A stretch of 64,000 nucleotides of DNA, taken from assembly GCA_002408125.1 (NCBI GenBank), contig DHQO01000029.1, forward strand, positions 5,564-69,563. The letters are read 5' to 3'. The translations under genes were made by a program, and so were the position numbers. The notes beneath the pieces were generated by a model, which saw only the letters and a program-made list of their open reading frames with translations, did no database searches and was not told where the DNA came from. This DNA comes from Hyphomonadaceae bacterium UBA5336. Lineage in GTDB: Bacteria; Pseudomonadota; Alphaproteobacteria; Caulobacterales; Hyphomonadaceae. Positions 35,316-43,600 of this stretch are shown in pieces (the first letter of the stretch is position 1; each line of letters starts with the position of its first letter).

Positions 35316-36071
35316 ATGGTCATGGTAGATGTTGTTGCCGATGCGGCAGCCAGGGAGCTGGAGCGTCGGCTTAACGAGAAAGATTTCATATATGAGCTTA
35401 CGGGCCGCAATGCGGGCCGGATGAAGCGGTTTTTCGCACATTCTGTCGGCGGGCCTCTACAGGTTGATGACGAAGAAGAGGCGGAGAGCGAATTCCTCGA
35501 CAGCGTTCTTCGCACCATGCGTGAAGAAATCCGCCTGCAGCGCATCCAGCGCCTGCGCCAGGATATGGCTTTGGCCGAAACCACCTCATACGAAGCGCTC
35601 ATGGCGGCCCGCGAGCGCTTTGACCTTCTTAAGAAGCTTATCGGCTCCATGCTCGACAACGCGCAGCAATTGCCCGATGGCCGCCGCGTCTTCCTATCCA
35701 GGGATGGCAGCTACGCCATCGATGAATCAGGAGAACGGCTGAGCCAGGACGAAATGAGCCAGGTTGAGTGGCGAACTGACGGTCCGAAGGCTGAAGATTA
35801 CCAGGCCGTCCTGGATGGCCTGGAAGCAGCGCAGCAGGATATCGATCAGATTGAAGAATTCCGGGAAGACCTGGCGTCAGCCCAGGAGCGGGTCAGTTCG
35901 GGAGAACCGCTCTCGGCGGCCGAGCTGGATGACATCGGCGACTTGCTGAAGCACATGCCGGAGAACCCGAACGCGAGCACCATGACGCGCGATACCTCAC
36001 AACAACAAGCTTCCGGTCATGACTATGAGCCACCGCTATCTGACAGTTCCAATTCGCTCAGAAATCCATGA
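35316..36071 (+). CDS. Element-linked coiled-coil protein, unknown function
   Basis: 251 residues, strongly acidic and helical, with likely coiled coils at about 55-105 and 165-205. Its core LDNAQQLPDGRRVFLSRDGS resembles the core LEDRAVKLDDGRAVFIRPDG of the gene at 61516 in the second element; both sit by a small resolvase and a Rap1a-like gene. The start is one of three close codons (35310, 35316, 35322); an AAGGA at 35301 favours 35316. The tail overlaps the resolvase tail by 49 bases. Function unknown. Confidence 0.6.
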   Translation: MVMVDVVADAAARELERRLNEKDFIYELTGRNAGRMKRFFAHSVGGPLQVDDEEEAESEFLDSVLRTMREEIRLQRIQRLRQDMALAETTSYEALMAARERFDLLKKLIGSMLDNAQQLPDGRRVFLSRDGSYAIDESGERLSQDEMSQVEWRTDGPKAEDYQAVLDGLEAAQQDIDQIEEFREDLASAQERVSSGEPLSAAELDDIGDLLKHMPENPNASTMTRDTSQQQASGHDYEPPLSDSSNSLRNP

Positions 36072-36616
36072 GCTTTGAGCCGCCTGCGGAGCACGGTCTC
36101 CGATAGACGATAGGTCTTTGCCAGCATGGCAATATCCTGCCCGCCCCGAAGCTCATCCCGGATCGTCAGAAGTTGCTCCCTGGATGTATTGGCCGGACGG
36201 CCCACATGCCTGCCCCGGCGCATGGCGGCAGCCATGCCTTCACGGGTGCGGGCACTGATCAAATCCCTCTCGAACTCAGCCGCGCTTGCCAATCCGCGGA
36301 AGAAGAAACGGCCCTCCGGTGTATCGGAGACAACGCCCAGCGTCGCGATCATCAGTTTGACGCCGCGCTTGTGCAGACGCTCCCATGTTGTCAGCGCATC
36401 TAGGGTCGAGCGAAACGCCCTGTCGAGCTTCCAGACAACGAGCGCATCTCCCGGAGTGAGCTTGTTCAGAGCCTGGTCGAAACCGGGCCGGGTTGTTCCA
36501 ACGGCGGATACAGAATCCTGAAATATCAGGTCACACCCCGCAGACTTCAGTGCGTCCAGTTGCAGGTCCTGGTTCTGGTCGATCGTAGAAATTCTCGCAT
36601 AGCCGATATTCGCCAC
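36023..36616 (-). CDS. Small serine resolvase/invertase
   Basis: 197 residues. The N-terminal catalytic domain has nucleophile Ser in GYARIST, the QNQDLQLDAL block and the long helix FERDLISARTREGM. The C-terminal about 45 residues (GRHVGRPANTSREQLLTI) form a helix-turn-helix. It breaks and rejoins DNA at short sites, usually to resolve dimers or invert a segment. The GTG start at 36616 has the ribosome site AGGAGGG. Two inverted repeats at 36696 and 36812 are candidate sites. Confidence 0.85.
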   Translation of the reverse strand: MANIGYARISTIDQNQDLQLDALKSAGCDLIFQDSVSAVGTTRPGFDQALNKLTPGDALVVWKLDRAFRSTLDALTTWERLHKRGVKLMIATLGVVSDTPEGRFFFRGLASAAEFERDLISARTREGMAAAMRRGRHVGRPANTSREQLLTIRDELRGGQDIAMLAKTYRLSETVLRRRLKAHGFLSELELSDSGGS

Positions 36617-36695
36617 ACGCCCTCCTTTCCGCTTGGTGGGTTCGAGGACGGCTGGAGTCTGTGGTGATGGTCGTCCAATCCGCCTCGAACCCAGC

Positions 36696-36826
36696 AAAGG
36701 GAACCCTTTTGGGGATGAGGTTTTTTCGAATGCCGCGAGCGGGATAGCCCCGATGAACACTGGCAAATACTATACAGTGCTCAGTCTGAATTTTGAACAA
36801 CAATCGCTTGGAAAAGGGTTCCCTTT
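36696..36826. repeat. Candidate resolvase site: 15-bp inverted repeats 102 bases apart
   Basis: AAAGGGAACCCTTTT (36696-36710) and its exact reverse complement AAAAGGGTTCCCTTT (36812-36826) lie between the resolvase start and the Rap1a-like gene. Each is itself nearly palindromic. Resolvase res sites are typically a set of short inverted repeats of this span next to the resolvase gene. Confidence 0.5.
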
Positions 36827-36840
36827 TTCAGGAGATTTAT

Positions 36841-37188
36841 ATGAAAAACAGGGCACTAAAAGCGCGCTTGCTCAGTTGGGCCTGCGCGCTGTCAGCCTTC
36901 AGCTTCCCGGCTTCGGCCTTTACCGGAAAAGAGGTGATGGAGGTCTTCACGCTGAAAGAGCGGGGCATGTACGTCGCCGGGCTCATCGACATGGCCGCCT
37001 ACAATCAGGCTGAGCGCGGCAACCCGGAACGTGCGACATGCATCATTCACTGGTATTTCAGCAATGATCACGGCGTCGGGTCACTGCAGCGGATCGAACA
37101 GGCGGCGAGGAACTTTCCTGATGAAGACCTGAACCGGATTGTCTCCGCTCTCATCCAGCACGCCTGTCCTTTGGAAGACCCATTCTGA
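36841..37188 (+). CDS. Rap1a/Tai-like secreted small protein
   Basis: 115 residues. A signal peptide ends at about 26 (SAFSFPASAFTG). The mature part is helical with two cysteines (C59 in TCIIHWYF and C110 in HACPLEDP) that could form a disulfide, as in Rap1a/Tai-type immunity proteins (general acceptance of that fold is my reading of the sequence pattern). A related protein is at 62208 in the second element. It would reside in the periplasm. Whether it protects against an effector is unknown. Confidence 0.6.
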   Translation: MKNRALKARLLSWACALSAFSFPASAFTGKEVMEVFTLKERGMYVAGLIDMAAYNQAERGNPERATCIIHWYFSNDHGVGSLQRIEQAARNFPDEDLNRIVSALIQHACPLEDPF

Positions 37189-37333
37189 TTGCGGGTGAAG
37201 ATGTATCGCAGTGGGGCCGCTTGAAGGCTACGCCTGAATGTACCTCTGCAGGGATGCAACGGGGCGGCACGCCCCTTGCCAAGAGGCGGACCTGTTAGGT
37301 CCGCACAACTTGCGTGTCGTGGAGGGCAGGAGT

Positions 37334-37696
37334 TCATAGGTGGTAGAGGTTACGCACTACCTGAAGACCGATATCCACAAACATCCAACTGTCCTGTCTG
37401 ATGTTCATGAGGCCGGGATCAATCGGTGCCAACATGAGATTGCTGAACGCCCTGCGGCGAAGCTGGGGTAGTTTGACATTTCGTAGAGGTGATGAACCAT
37501 CAATTGAAATGGCTGGGTCAACTCGTGCAATGCCGGATTCTATGATGGTGTGGAATCTCCGCACTGCGAGAGATTTACCAGGTGCAGGGCTGAGTGCTAG
37601 ACGGGTGTCATTCAAATCTTGTTTGAACTGAAACATGTCTATCAAATCATAGCTGGATTTGACACTCACGAGTAAAGTGTTTTCCAGATCAAACAT
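37334..37696 (-). CDS. Hypothetical protein, 120 residues
   Basis: It begins at ATG 37696 with the ribosome site AAGGGGA. No family is recognised; it is moderately basic and soluble. Its first eight bases overlap the end of the upstream peptidase gene, so the two are probably one transcript. Composition is lower in GC than the core chromosome. Confidence 0.55.
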   Translation of the reverse strand: MFDLENTLLVSVKSSYDLIDMFQFKQDLNDTRLALSPAPGKSLAVRRFHTIIESGIARVDPAISIDGSSPLRNVKLPQLRRRAFSNLMLAPIDPGLMNIRQDSWMFVDIGLQVVRNLYHL

Positions 37697-38348
37697 CGTC
37701 GTCCCCTTCTTGCCGAAGGTGGAGCCACGATCTCCCGACGATTTGGTCATATTGTTCGTCAGTTGGGCGCTCTAAACTGACATGAAAGTGACCTGTATGC
37801 GGGTCGCGATAGAGATAGCCCTTTTCAAATGCTGTGCTTTTGGCAGCTTCGCGAACAACCTCAATGGTCACTCGCGGATCATCTGTAACCCAGTCAACTG
37901 CACCCCCAATGGCGTGCATGGACCGCAATGCGCTGTTCCAGACGATTTCGCATGTTGTGGCGCTGAAGATGTGTTCGCCAATTCGACGGCGGTCACCCCC
38001 AGAGATGACAATCTGAATGGTATCATCGCCGACTATGCGGTGGATGTTTTTTACCATCTGTTCCATCGCACAGCGCGTTTCTGCGCGGGTTAAAATCATC
38101 CCTTGGCTATTGAGATTGTTGCCGTTCACCAGCAGGGGGCAGACTTGCCCAGGCAAATCTGCAATCGAAAGCGGATCGCAGCTATCAGCCAAAGACTGCC
38201 CTCCCGTGATGGAGGTTAGCAGCATCGTTGCTAGTAGGCTCGGGATGCGAAAGAGACAGGGGTGATCAGGCTTTGAGCGGATCGCAGGCCAGCCGATAGG
38301 GTTCACCCCCCTCGTAATTTGAGGGTTGCGTTTGATTGAAGGTTTCAT
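37689..38348 (-). CDS. Secreted zinc peptidase of the M15 (DD-peptidase) type
   Basis: 219 residues with a probable long signal region (hydrophobic about 32-50, SLADS end). The putative zinc ligands are H145 and D152 (SMHAIGGAVDW, pattern HxxxxxxD) and H189 in GHFHVSL, with the upstream SGGDRR motif at 116-121. This is the pattern of murein DD- or LD-peptidases. It may cut peptidoglycan to admit DNA transfer, or serve a host-interaction role; the substrate is unproven. The start is uncertain, and a codon near residue 42 is possible. Confidence 0.6.
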   Translation of the reverse strand: MKPSIKRNPQITRGVNPIGWPAIRSKPDHPCLFRIPSLLATMLLTSITGGQSLADSCDPLSIADLPGQVCPLLVNGNNLNSQGMILTRAETRCAMEQMVKNIHRIVGDDTIQIVISGGDRRRIGEHIFSATTCEIVWNSALRSMHAIGGAVDWVTDDPRVTIEVVREAAKSTAFEKGYLYRDPHTGHFHVSLERPTDEQYDQIVGRSWLHLRQEGDDDV

Positions 38349-38379
38349 TTTACTTTGTAAATTCCTTGCTCAGCTTCAG

Positions 38380-38440
38380 TTAGCTAAGGGAAAGGAGAGC
38401 GGAGTGGTCACGCACTCCGTTCTCTGCTTAGCAAAGCTAA
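38380..38440. terminator. Bidirectional hairpin between divergent genes
   Basis: TTAGCT...AGCTAA are outer arms. Inside, GAGAGCGGAGTG (38395-38406) pairs with CACTCCGTTCTC (38413-38424) with one G-T wobble and a six-base loop. It lies between the divergent peptidase and HTH genes, so it is more likely to shape transcripts or bind protein than to end either. No T-run is present. Confidence 0.4.
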
Positions 38441-38522
38441 CAAACATGGGTGTTGAGCGGACTACAAACTGAGATTTTCGACCAAATAAAGCTGAGCACC
38501 CCATCTCATTCCAGAGCGCCTC

Positions 38523-39359
38523 ATGCCTCGAACATATCGACGCAAGAACAAGTACGTCATCGGGGCGCGCCCCGAAGTTACAGAAGAGCGCTTTGAGGCG
38601 ATGGTCGCTTTGGTGCTAGACCACGCCACCTCGAAAAAAGTATCCGAGTACACGGGACTTTCTGGTCCCACTGTTTCTAACTACTATGATGCCATACACG
38701 CGAAGATAGAGGACCTATACACAGAAATTTCTGACACTGACGTGAATACCAACAGGCGCTATTCCGAATTACTGCACGATAGATTTTGGACAATAATTGA
38801 TCATATAGCGAATAGGTTTCCAGTGAATGCACTACAAATTCACTATGTCGGAAGAGGATTCATAGATTCCTTTTGCGAAACCAGATCCTCAATATTTGAA
38901 AATATTACTCGATCTGCATTCGAGAAACTTCATAAAAGTAACACTGGCAGCATTGTGGATTCGGACAAAGGACGTGAGGCTTTGCGCCAACTGAGGGGAA
39001 ACAAACTGTCCCTCTTCATATCTCTGTTCAGAGCGGCTCTGAAAAGGAAAAACAAGCACAAGAAAGAAAAAATTAGCGGGCTAATGTTTGCGCCCTGGGT
39101 TGTTGGCATTGTATTGCAGCTTTCACTAAATACCATACGGTCTGCCGCTGCGTTTATGTTCACCAGGAGATATTTTCTAAGCCTCGAAGGATTGATCGCC
39201 CTGTGCGCAAGGGAGCAGAATGGATTAACCTATGGCCGATTTAAAGGTATTGTGGTTACAGCTCTTTACAATGAGCACGATGTTCATCAGACAACGAACA
39301 AAACGAACAGGGTTCGAATACTTGAGTATATAGAGAAAAACCCGGTACAATTTTCATGA
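38523..39359 (+). CDS. Unknown protein with HTH-like N-terminus
   Basis: 278 residues, very AT-rich by codon use. Residues about 25-55 (EERFEAMVALVLDHATSKKVSEYTGLSGPTVSNYYDAI, in separate parts) look like a helix-turn-helix. The rest is helical with a hydrophobic stretch (about 185-215) that may be a membrane helix or buried core. The N-terminal RKNKYVIGARPEV resembles PKNRYLPGAHVSE of the gene at 60136 in the second element, and both have the same length and place. Possibly a regulator or DNA-binding protein; function unknown. Confidence 0.5.
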   Translation: MPRTYRRKNKYVIGARPEVTEERFEAMVALVLDHATSKKVSEYTGLSGPTVSNYYDAIHAKIEDLYTEISDTDVNTNRRYSELLHDRFWTIIDHIANRFPVNALQIHYVGRGFIDSFCETRSSIFENITRSAFEKLHKSNTGSIVDSDKGREALRQLRGNKLSLFISLFRAALKRKNKHKKEKISGLMFAPWVVGIVLQLSLNTIRSAAAFMFTRRYFLSLEGLIALCAREQNGLTYGRFKGIVVTALYNEHDVHQTTNKTNRVRILEYIEKNPVQFS

Positions 39360-39373
39360 ACTATCCCAATTCC

Positions 39374-39649
39374 CTAGATATCGAAAGATTCGTCACTTTT
39401 TCTCATCCGTATGCTTCTTGCCAATCGTTTTGGCACGCCTTTATAGTCACCAGAATCTATGCTCTTGCTCCAGGAGTCCAGAAGTTCTTGCCGCTCACGA
39501 CGAATTCGAAGAATTATCTCATCGAGCGTTTCTTGGTGTCTTTTATTCGCTTTCTTTTTGCCCATGAAGAAGTATAGCATAAATGCTGTTATAAAAACAA
39601 AGGAAGTATTGTGGGCAAAAATAAGTAAAAATTCTATAAAAAATACCAT
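39374..39649 (-). CDS. Small membrane protein, AT-rich
   Basis: 91 residues. A hydrophobic helix (about 2-28) is followed by a strongly basic, helical domain (GKKKANKRHQE). The ATG at 39649 overlaps the ATG of the GNAT gene on the other strand by two bases, which is unusual and means one start may be wrong. No family is recognised. Confidence 0.4.
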   Translation of the reverse strand: MVFFIEFLLIFAHNTSFVFITAFMLYFFMGKKKANKRHQETLDEIILRIRRERQELLDSWSKSIDSGDYKGVPKRLARSIRMRKSDESFDI

Positions 39650-40157
39650 GATAGGAGAAATAAGTCCCGCAAATCCTGATGATTGCTATTACATATTTTA
39701 TTTACACTCTCTAAAGTCTGCGTGGGAAGGGCTGAATGAGGGGCCAAAGGCAACAAAAAGCGTATGGGATGACATAATATTCTGGGCAGATTGCGAAATC
39801 AGTTATGATCACTGCCAGTATTTTATGGTGACAACCGGGGATGCAAAAACAATCGCCGGGTGTGTAAATATCTATTATTTCGATGATGAAGATCACGTGG
39901 CTCGATTTGATATTATCATAGACAAAAAGTTCCGAGGAAAGGGAATAGGAAAATCGACTATGCTGGCCGCAATGAGGTATCTGGCGGAACGCGGTGATAT
40001 TCGCTTGTGTGAATGTCTAGTCCGCTCCGACAAAGAGCATGCTCGGAAAATGGTAGAGGGGGTAGGAATGACATATATAAAACGCCACGGCCCAATTAAA
40101 CGGAATGGTGCGGACACCGACAATTTTTGGCTGGAATACAGCAAAGAAGTACCGTGA
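39648..40157 (+). CDS. GNAT-family N-acetyltransferase
   Basis: 169 residues. The acetyl-CoA site is clear: the strand RFDIIIDKKF is followed by RGKGIGKSTML, the GNAT motif A. The gene is AT-rich like its neighbours at 38.5-39.6 kb, and so is probably recently acquired cargo. An earlier in-frame start at 39567 would overlap the small membrane gene more. The acceptor (protein, drug or small molecule) is unknown. Confidence 0.7.
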   Translation: MIGEISPANPDDCYYIFYLHSLKSAWEGLNEGPKATKSVWDDIIFWADCEISYDHCQYFMVTTGDAKTIAGCVNIYYFDDEDHVARFDIIIDKKFRGKGIGKSTMLAAMRYLAERGDIRLCECLVRSDKEHARKMVEGVGMTYIKRHGPIKRNGADTDNFWLEYSKEVP

Positions 40158-40300
40158 ATTGTGGTCGTGGGTTTGATCCGTCGTTTGTTTAAAAGTAATG
40201 CCCGTGAGAGTGCCTAGATAGGCTCCCAACACCTAAGTGAGGGATGAGTAGTTTCCTTGCGTGGCGAACATCCGTCACGCTCAATCCGAAAGGCACTACC

Positions 40301-40432
40301 ATGTCCAATCCAAACCAGCAGCGCTACGTCCGTGATCTCCAGAACGGCAAGACGCTGCAGCCGCCCAGCTCTCCGAAAGACCGGAACGACCAGAATCAGG
40401 CAAAGCAAGCCTATTCCGGCAAGAAGGGCTGA
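40301..40432 (+). CDS. Small hydrophilic protein, 43 residues
   Basis: It reads MSNPNQQRYVRDL onward with many Gln, Asn and Lys residues and no hydrophobic segment. The ATG at 40301 has a weak AAGG upstream. It lies just before a strong terminator and the coupling protein, at a place where the codon use has returned to that of the element backbone. Function unknown. Confidence 0.5.
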   Translation: MSNPNQQRYVRDLQNGKTLQPPSSPKDRNDQNQAKQAYSGKKG

Positions 40433-40478
40433 GCGCTTGCCGCCGTAGTGGCGGTGTACTCTCACTCTGACCTCAGCA

Positions 40479-40511
40479 AACCGCCGCCGGATTCCGGTGG
40501 CGGTTTTTTCT
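40479..40511 (+). terminator. Rho-independent terminator
   Basis: AAACCGCCGCCGGA and TTCCGGTGGCGGTTT form a 14-bp stem with one wobble pair, ending in TTTTTT. It ends the 43-residue gene and lies 14 bases before the coupling protein start, so the latter must have its own promoter or be transcribed past it. Confidence 0.9.
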
Positions 40512-40524
40512 TTCGGTGTTTGTC

Positions 40525-42510
40525 ATGCCCCCTCGACCAACTGGGCCGGGTTCGCCCAATATCAATTTCTTTTTCGCAAGCATCATGGCTGGCCTCTCAT
40601 GGGTTTTCCAGCCATCTGTGGACGCCTATTTCGGACACTGGCTTATCGTCACTGTCCTGTGGGCAGGTAGTCTCGCCGCAGCCAGCAAGGGCTCTGCATC
40701 CCTGTGGAAGCGGTATAGGCGGCGCGTTGCCAGGGCGGCGGCAAGCGCGCCTTCGACCAGTCTCGGTAAAGCGGAGTTCGCGTCACTGGGGCAGCGCCTT
40801 GCGGCAAGCCTCCACGATCTAAATGCGCCTCTTTTGGTTGGGCTGTGCGACGGCATCCCTACCGTAGTTCCGAAAGGCAAGCATGCTGCCATTGAAGCGC
40901 CAACGGGTGGCTCGAAGACTTCCGGCATTGTTATCGGTTCTGTCTGGCATGCCGTCCAGAATGGGTATGCCGTGGTCGTTCAGGATGCGAAGCCAGAGAT
41001 TGCTTTCCTCCTTGGTGATGCCCTGACCAAGGCAGGCTATCGCGTCATCTACAACAATCCGGCAGGTGTCGCCGATTTTCCGCATACGGATTCAAATCCC
41101 TTCGCCGGGGTCGTGGATGCGCTACATAACTCAGAGCGTAGTGCCGATGCGATCACGATTGCAGATGCTCTTGCCCTGTCACTCGTCCCGGATGCCAAGG
41201 CCGACAACAAGAACAAATTCTTCATCGATTTAGAACGCGAGTGCCTCTCCTTCGCTATCGTCTCGCTGGCCGCATTATTCCCGACACGTTGTTATCCGGC
41301 AGGAGTTTTGCGCGCTGTTCTCGATCCGGATGAGTTTCGTGACCTGTGCCTGATCGCGCGGGAAACCGACCTTCTTGATGGCGACCTCGCCGCTCTAGCG
41401 GCAAGCTTCCTTTCACTCGAAATCGATCAGCCTGAACACCTGTCGTCCGCTCGGTCCGGGGCGAAGAATGCGCTCAGCATCTTCAAGGCGAGCAGCCATT
41501 TGGGGAAAGTTGGTTCACGCCATGAATTCGATCCCGTGGAGCTGCGGACATCGGAGCGGCCCATAGTCGTCTTCGATATCGCGCGGCCAGACATTTTACC
41601 CTCATTTGCCAAAATGACGGCCCTCACCCAAACCGCACGGCTTCAAGCCTTGCGGCGACACAGGGACGGACGCCCTGTCCTGATGCTCTGCGACGAGGCG
41701 ACCACGCTCCCTGTGCCTGGTATCGTCAACGACCTTGAACTGATGCGCAGCTTCAACGTCACCATCGCGCTCTTCTACCAGTCCTATGCGTCGCTGGTGC
41801 GTGTCTATGGCGAGCAGAATGCCAAGAGCATTCTGAATTCATCCGTCCAGATATTCATGGCGGTCAACACTCTGGAGCGGGCGCGGGAAATATCGGATCG
41901 TCTCGGCAACCGAACGGTCAAGACAAACAGCTTCAATTTCACAGAACAGGGTGCACCCTCTTATGGGATCGGAGAACAGGCCCAACCGCTCTTGTCTCCG
42001 GATGAAATTCTCGCACTGTCGCCCGACACCATGCTCATGAACGTGCCCGGCCTGCGACCAATAAAGCTGACCAAGGCACCTTATTATCTGGTCGAGCCAT
42101 TCAAATCACTGGCGGGAAAAAATCCGCATGAGGATCACCCGCCTTCACCAAAAACGGTGCTGACCTTGAACTATGCCAATGACCCGCTTCGGCCTTCCGC
42201 CCCGACCCTGCCGGACAGGAAAGCGAGGTTTGCACGCGCTCGTGCCCTAGAGGATGTGAGAGCCTGGCAGCCTCGCGCCAGACGGTTTTCCCTGAGAGAG
42301 TTTCTCTGGGTTCCCGCGTTCCTGGGCCTCAGCGCCCTGGTCTTCGCTTTCGGTACACCACACATCCTCCTGCAAAGTGTCGGCTCTGACCGAGCATCTT
42401 ATCACTGCGTCTATGGCGGCGCGTCCGGGCTGCGTGAGACGCGCGAACCGTCCGCCTGTGTGAGTGTCCGGTTTTTCCGCTTCTCGAAGTCGGCAAGGGT
42501 GCCGTCATGA
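40525..42510 (+). CDS. Type IV coupling protein (VirD4/TraG-like)
   Basis: 661 residues. N-terminal membrane helices lie at about 12-52. The motor domain has Walker A APTGGSKTSG (125-134) and Walker B VLMLCDEA (about 385-392). These proteins link the relaxase-DNA complex to a secretion channel and pump DNA. The absence of any channel genes implies use of a helper. The ATG at 40525 is chosen; a GTG at 40516 is also in frame. It overlaps the next gene by four bases, starting a small operon that ends at the DUF6232-like gene. Confidence 0.85.
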   Translation: MPPRPTGPGSPNINFFFASIMAGLSWVFQPSVDAYFGHWLIVTVLWAGSLAAASKGSASLWKRYRRRVARAAASAPSTSLGKAEFASLGQRLAASLHDLNAPLLVGLCDGIPTVVPKGKHAAIEAPTGGSKTSGIVIGSVWHAVQNGYAVVVQDAKPEIAFLLGDALTKAGYRVIYNNPAGVADFPHTDSNPFAGVVDALHNSERSADAITIADALALSLVPDAKADNKNKFFIDLERECLSFAIVSLAALFPTRCYPAGVLRAVLDPDEFRDLCLIARETDLLDGDLAALAASFLSLEIDQPEHLSSARSGAKNALSIFKASSHLGKVGSRHEFDPVELRTSERPIVVFDIARPDILPSFAKMTALTQTARLQALRRHRDGRPVLMLCDEATTLPVPGIVNDLELMRSFNVTIALFYQSYASLVRVYGEQNAKSILNSSVQIFMAVNTLERAREISDRLGNRTVKTNSFNFTEQGAPSYGIGEQAQPLLSPDEILALSPDTMLMNVPGLRPIKLTKAPYYLVEPFKSLAGKNPHEDHPPSPKTVLTLNYANDPLRPSAPTLPDRKARFARARALEDVRAWQPRARRFSLREFLWVPAFLGLSALVFAFGTPHILLQSVGSDRASYHCVYGGASGLRETREPSACVSVRFFRFSKSARVPS

Positions 42511-42950
42511 GCGGGCCGTCTGACTATCGCCCCGAGATGCGCGGGCTTGCACGACGGAGCTTCAGCGCTCGCGTACATGCCGAGCGTTATTCCGATCCGG
42601 CGATGTTAGGGCGGGCCATTGAGGCAGGCCGCATTGAGCAAAAGGCCGCCCGAACACTGGAAAAAGCAAAGGCGCATTTTGAGAAACAGCGCCCGCAATG
42701 GATCGCGCGGGAATACGCAAAGCAGAAAAAAATCGATGCCGCTGTCGCCAAGCATGGCCTGGCGCAAGGGCCGCGCCCGCCATTCGGTGTGAGTGCGACG
42801 GCAAGCCGTGATGCTGCCCTGCGAGCACGGGCAGAGGCGCTGGTCGACTTACGCCAGCAGCGCCGCTTGCACGCAATTGAGAAATCGGGCCGCCGCATGA
42901 CGCGGGAAGCAATGCGGGGCCGTGAGCATTCCCAGACACGAAGGAGGTAA
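42507..42950 (+). CDS. Basic helical protein, unknown function
   Basis: 147 residues, rich in Arg and Lys, with a likely long helix at about 35-75. It is translationally coupled to the coupling protein (ATGA overlap) and 4 bases before the next gene. The charge suggests DNA or RNA binding, possibly aiding DNA transfer. No family is recognised. Confidence 0.55.
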   Translation: MSGPSDYRPEMRGLARRSFSARVHAERYSDPAMLGRAIEAGRIEQKAARTLEKAKAHFEKQRPQWIAREYAKQKKIDAAVAKHGLAQGPRPPFGVSATASRDAALRARAEALVDLRQQRRLHAIEKSGRRMTREAMRGREHSQTRRR

Positions 42951-42954
42951 GACG

Positions 42955-43599
42955 ATGTTGGGATGGATGCGAGAACTGCCGGATGGCGCAATGGGCGTTG
43001 CGCTCGCTGGGACAGTCTGGTTCGGCGCGGCTTACTGGCTCGCAGACCGGGCCATGGAAGCGGAAGCAACCGAGACATTGTTGCCTGCATGCCTGTCGCA
43101 ATTGGAAGCTGAGCAAGACCGCGCATTGGAACGGGCGAGGTCTGACGCTGAAGAAGACCGCGCCTATCGAGTTGGCGAGTTGCAGAGCACTATTCGCCGT
43201 AAGGAAAGCCAATTGCGGGAGGTACAAACCGCTCTCGCACAGTATCGGGAGCTGAGACAGCTCTATGACGGTTCGGGGCTTGGCATGATTGTGCCCATGC
43301 CGTCTGCAGGCCTGCCCACTCAGGAAGACCTCAACGCCATACGCACCCAGATCAATGAGGCGAAGGCTGCGCTTGCCAATTTGCCGCCAATCAGCCTGCC
43401 GCGTGTGCCGAGCGAAGAGCTAAGACAGACCTGCACCTGCGCCATGATGCAGTCGCTCGGATCGAAGCGCACGGACTACGCCATCTCGCTTGCCTCATTC
43501 CGCCTGATCACGCCGAAGGCCATGACTTCCGCCAAATCCGACATGGCCCATGCCCTTCGCTGGGATGGATGTGGTGCGAAACCCTGGGAGGAGCTTTGA
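42955..43599 (+). CDS. Membrane-anchored coiled-coil protein
   Basis: 214 residues. One helix (about 8-27) is followed by a long coiled coil (about 45-105). A cysteine cluster (TCTCAMM, about 160) follows. The ATG has the strong ribosome site AAGGAGG. It lies in the operon after the coupling protein. Such coiled-coil anchors often accompany transfer genes; function unknown. Confidence 0.55.
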   Translation: MLGWMRELPDGAMGVALAGTVWFGAAYWLADRAMEAEATETLLPACLSQLEAEQDRALERARSDAEEDRAYRVGELQSTIRRKESQLREVQTALAQYRELRQLYDGSGLGMIVPMPSAGLPTQEDLNAIRTQINEAKAALANLPPISLPRVPSEELRQTCTCAMMQSLGSKRTDYAISLASFRLITPKAMTSAKSDMAHALRWDGCGAKPWEEL

Positions 43600-43600
43600 T

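Noticed and set aside
36760..36800. LexA-type site near the Rap1a-like gene
   Set aside because: No GTTC-N7-GTTC or other clear SOS form is found.
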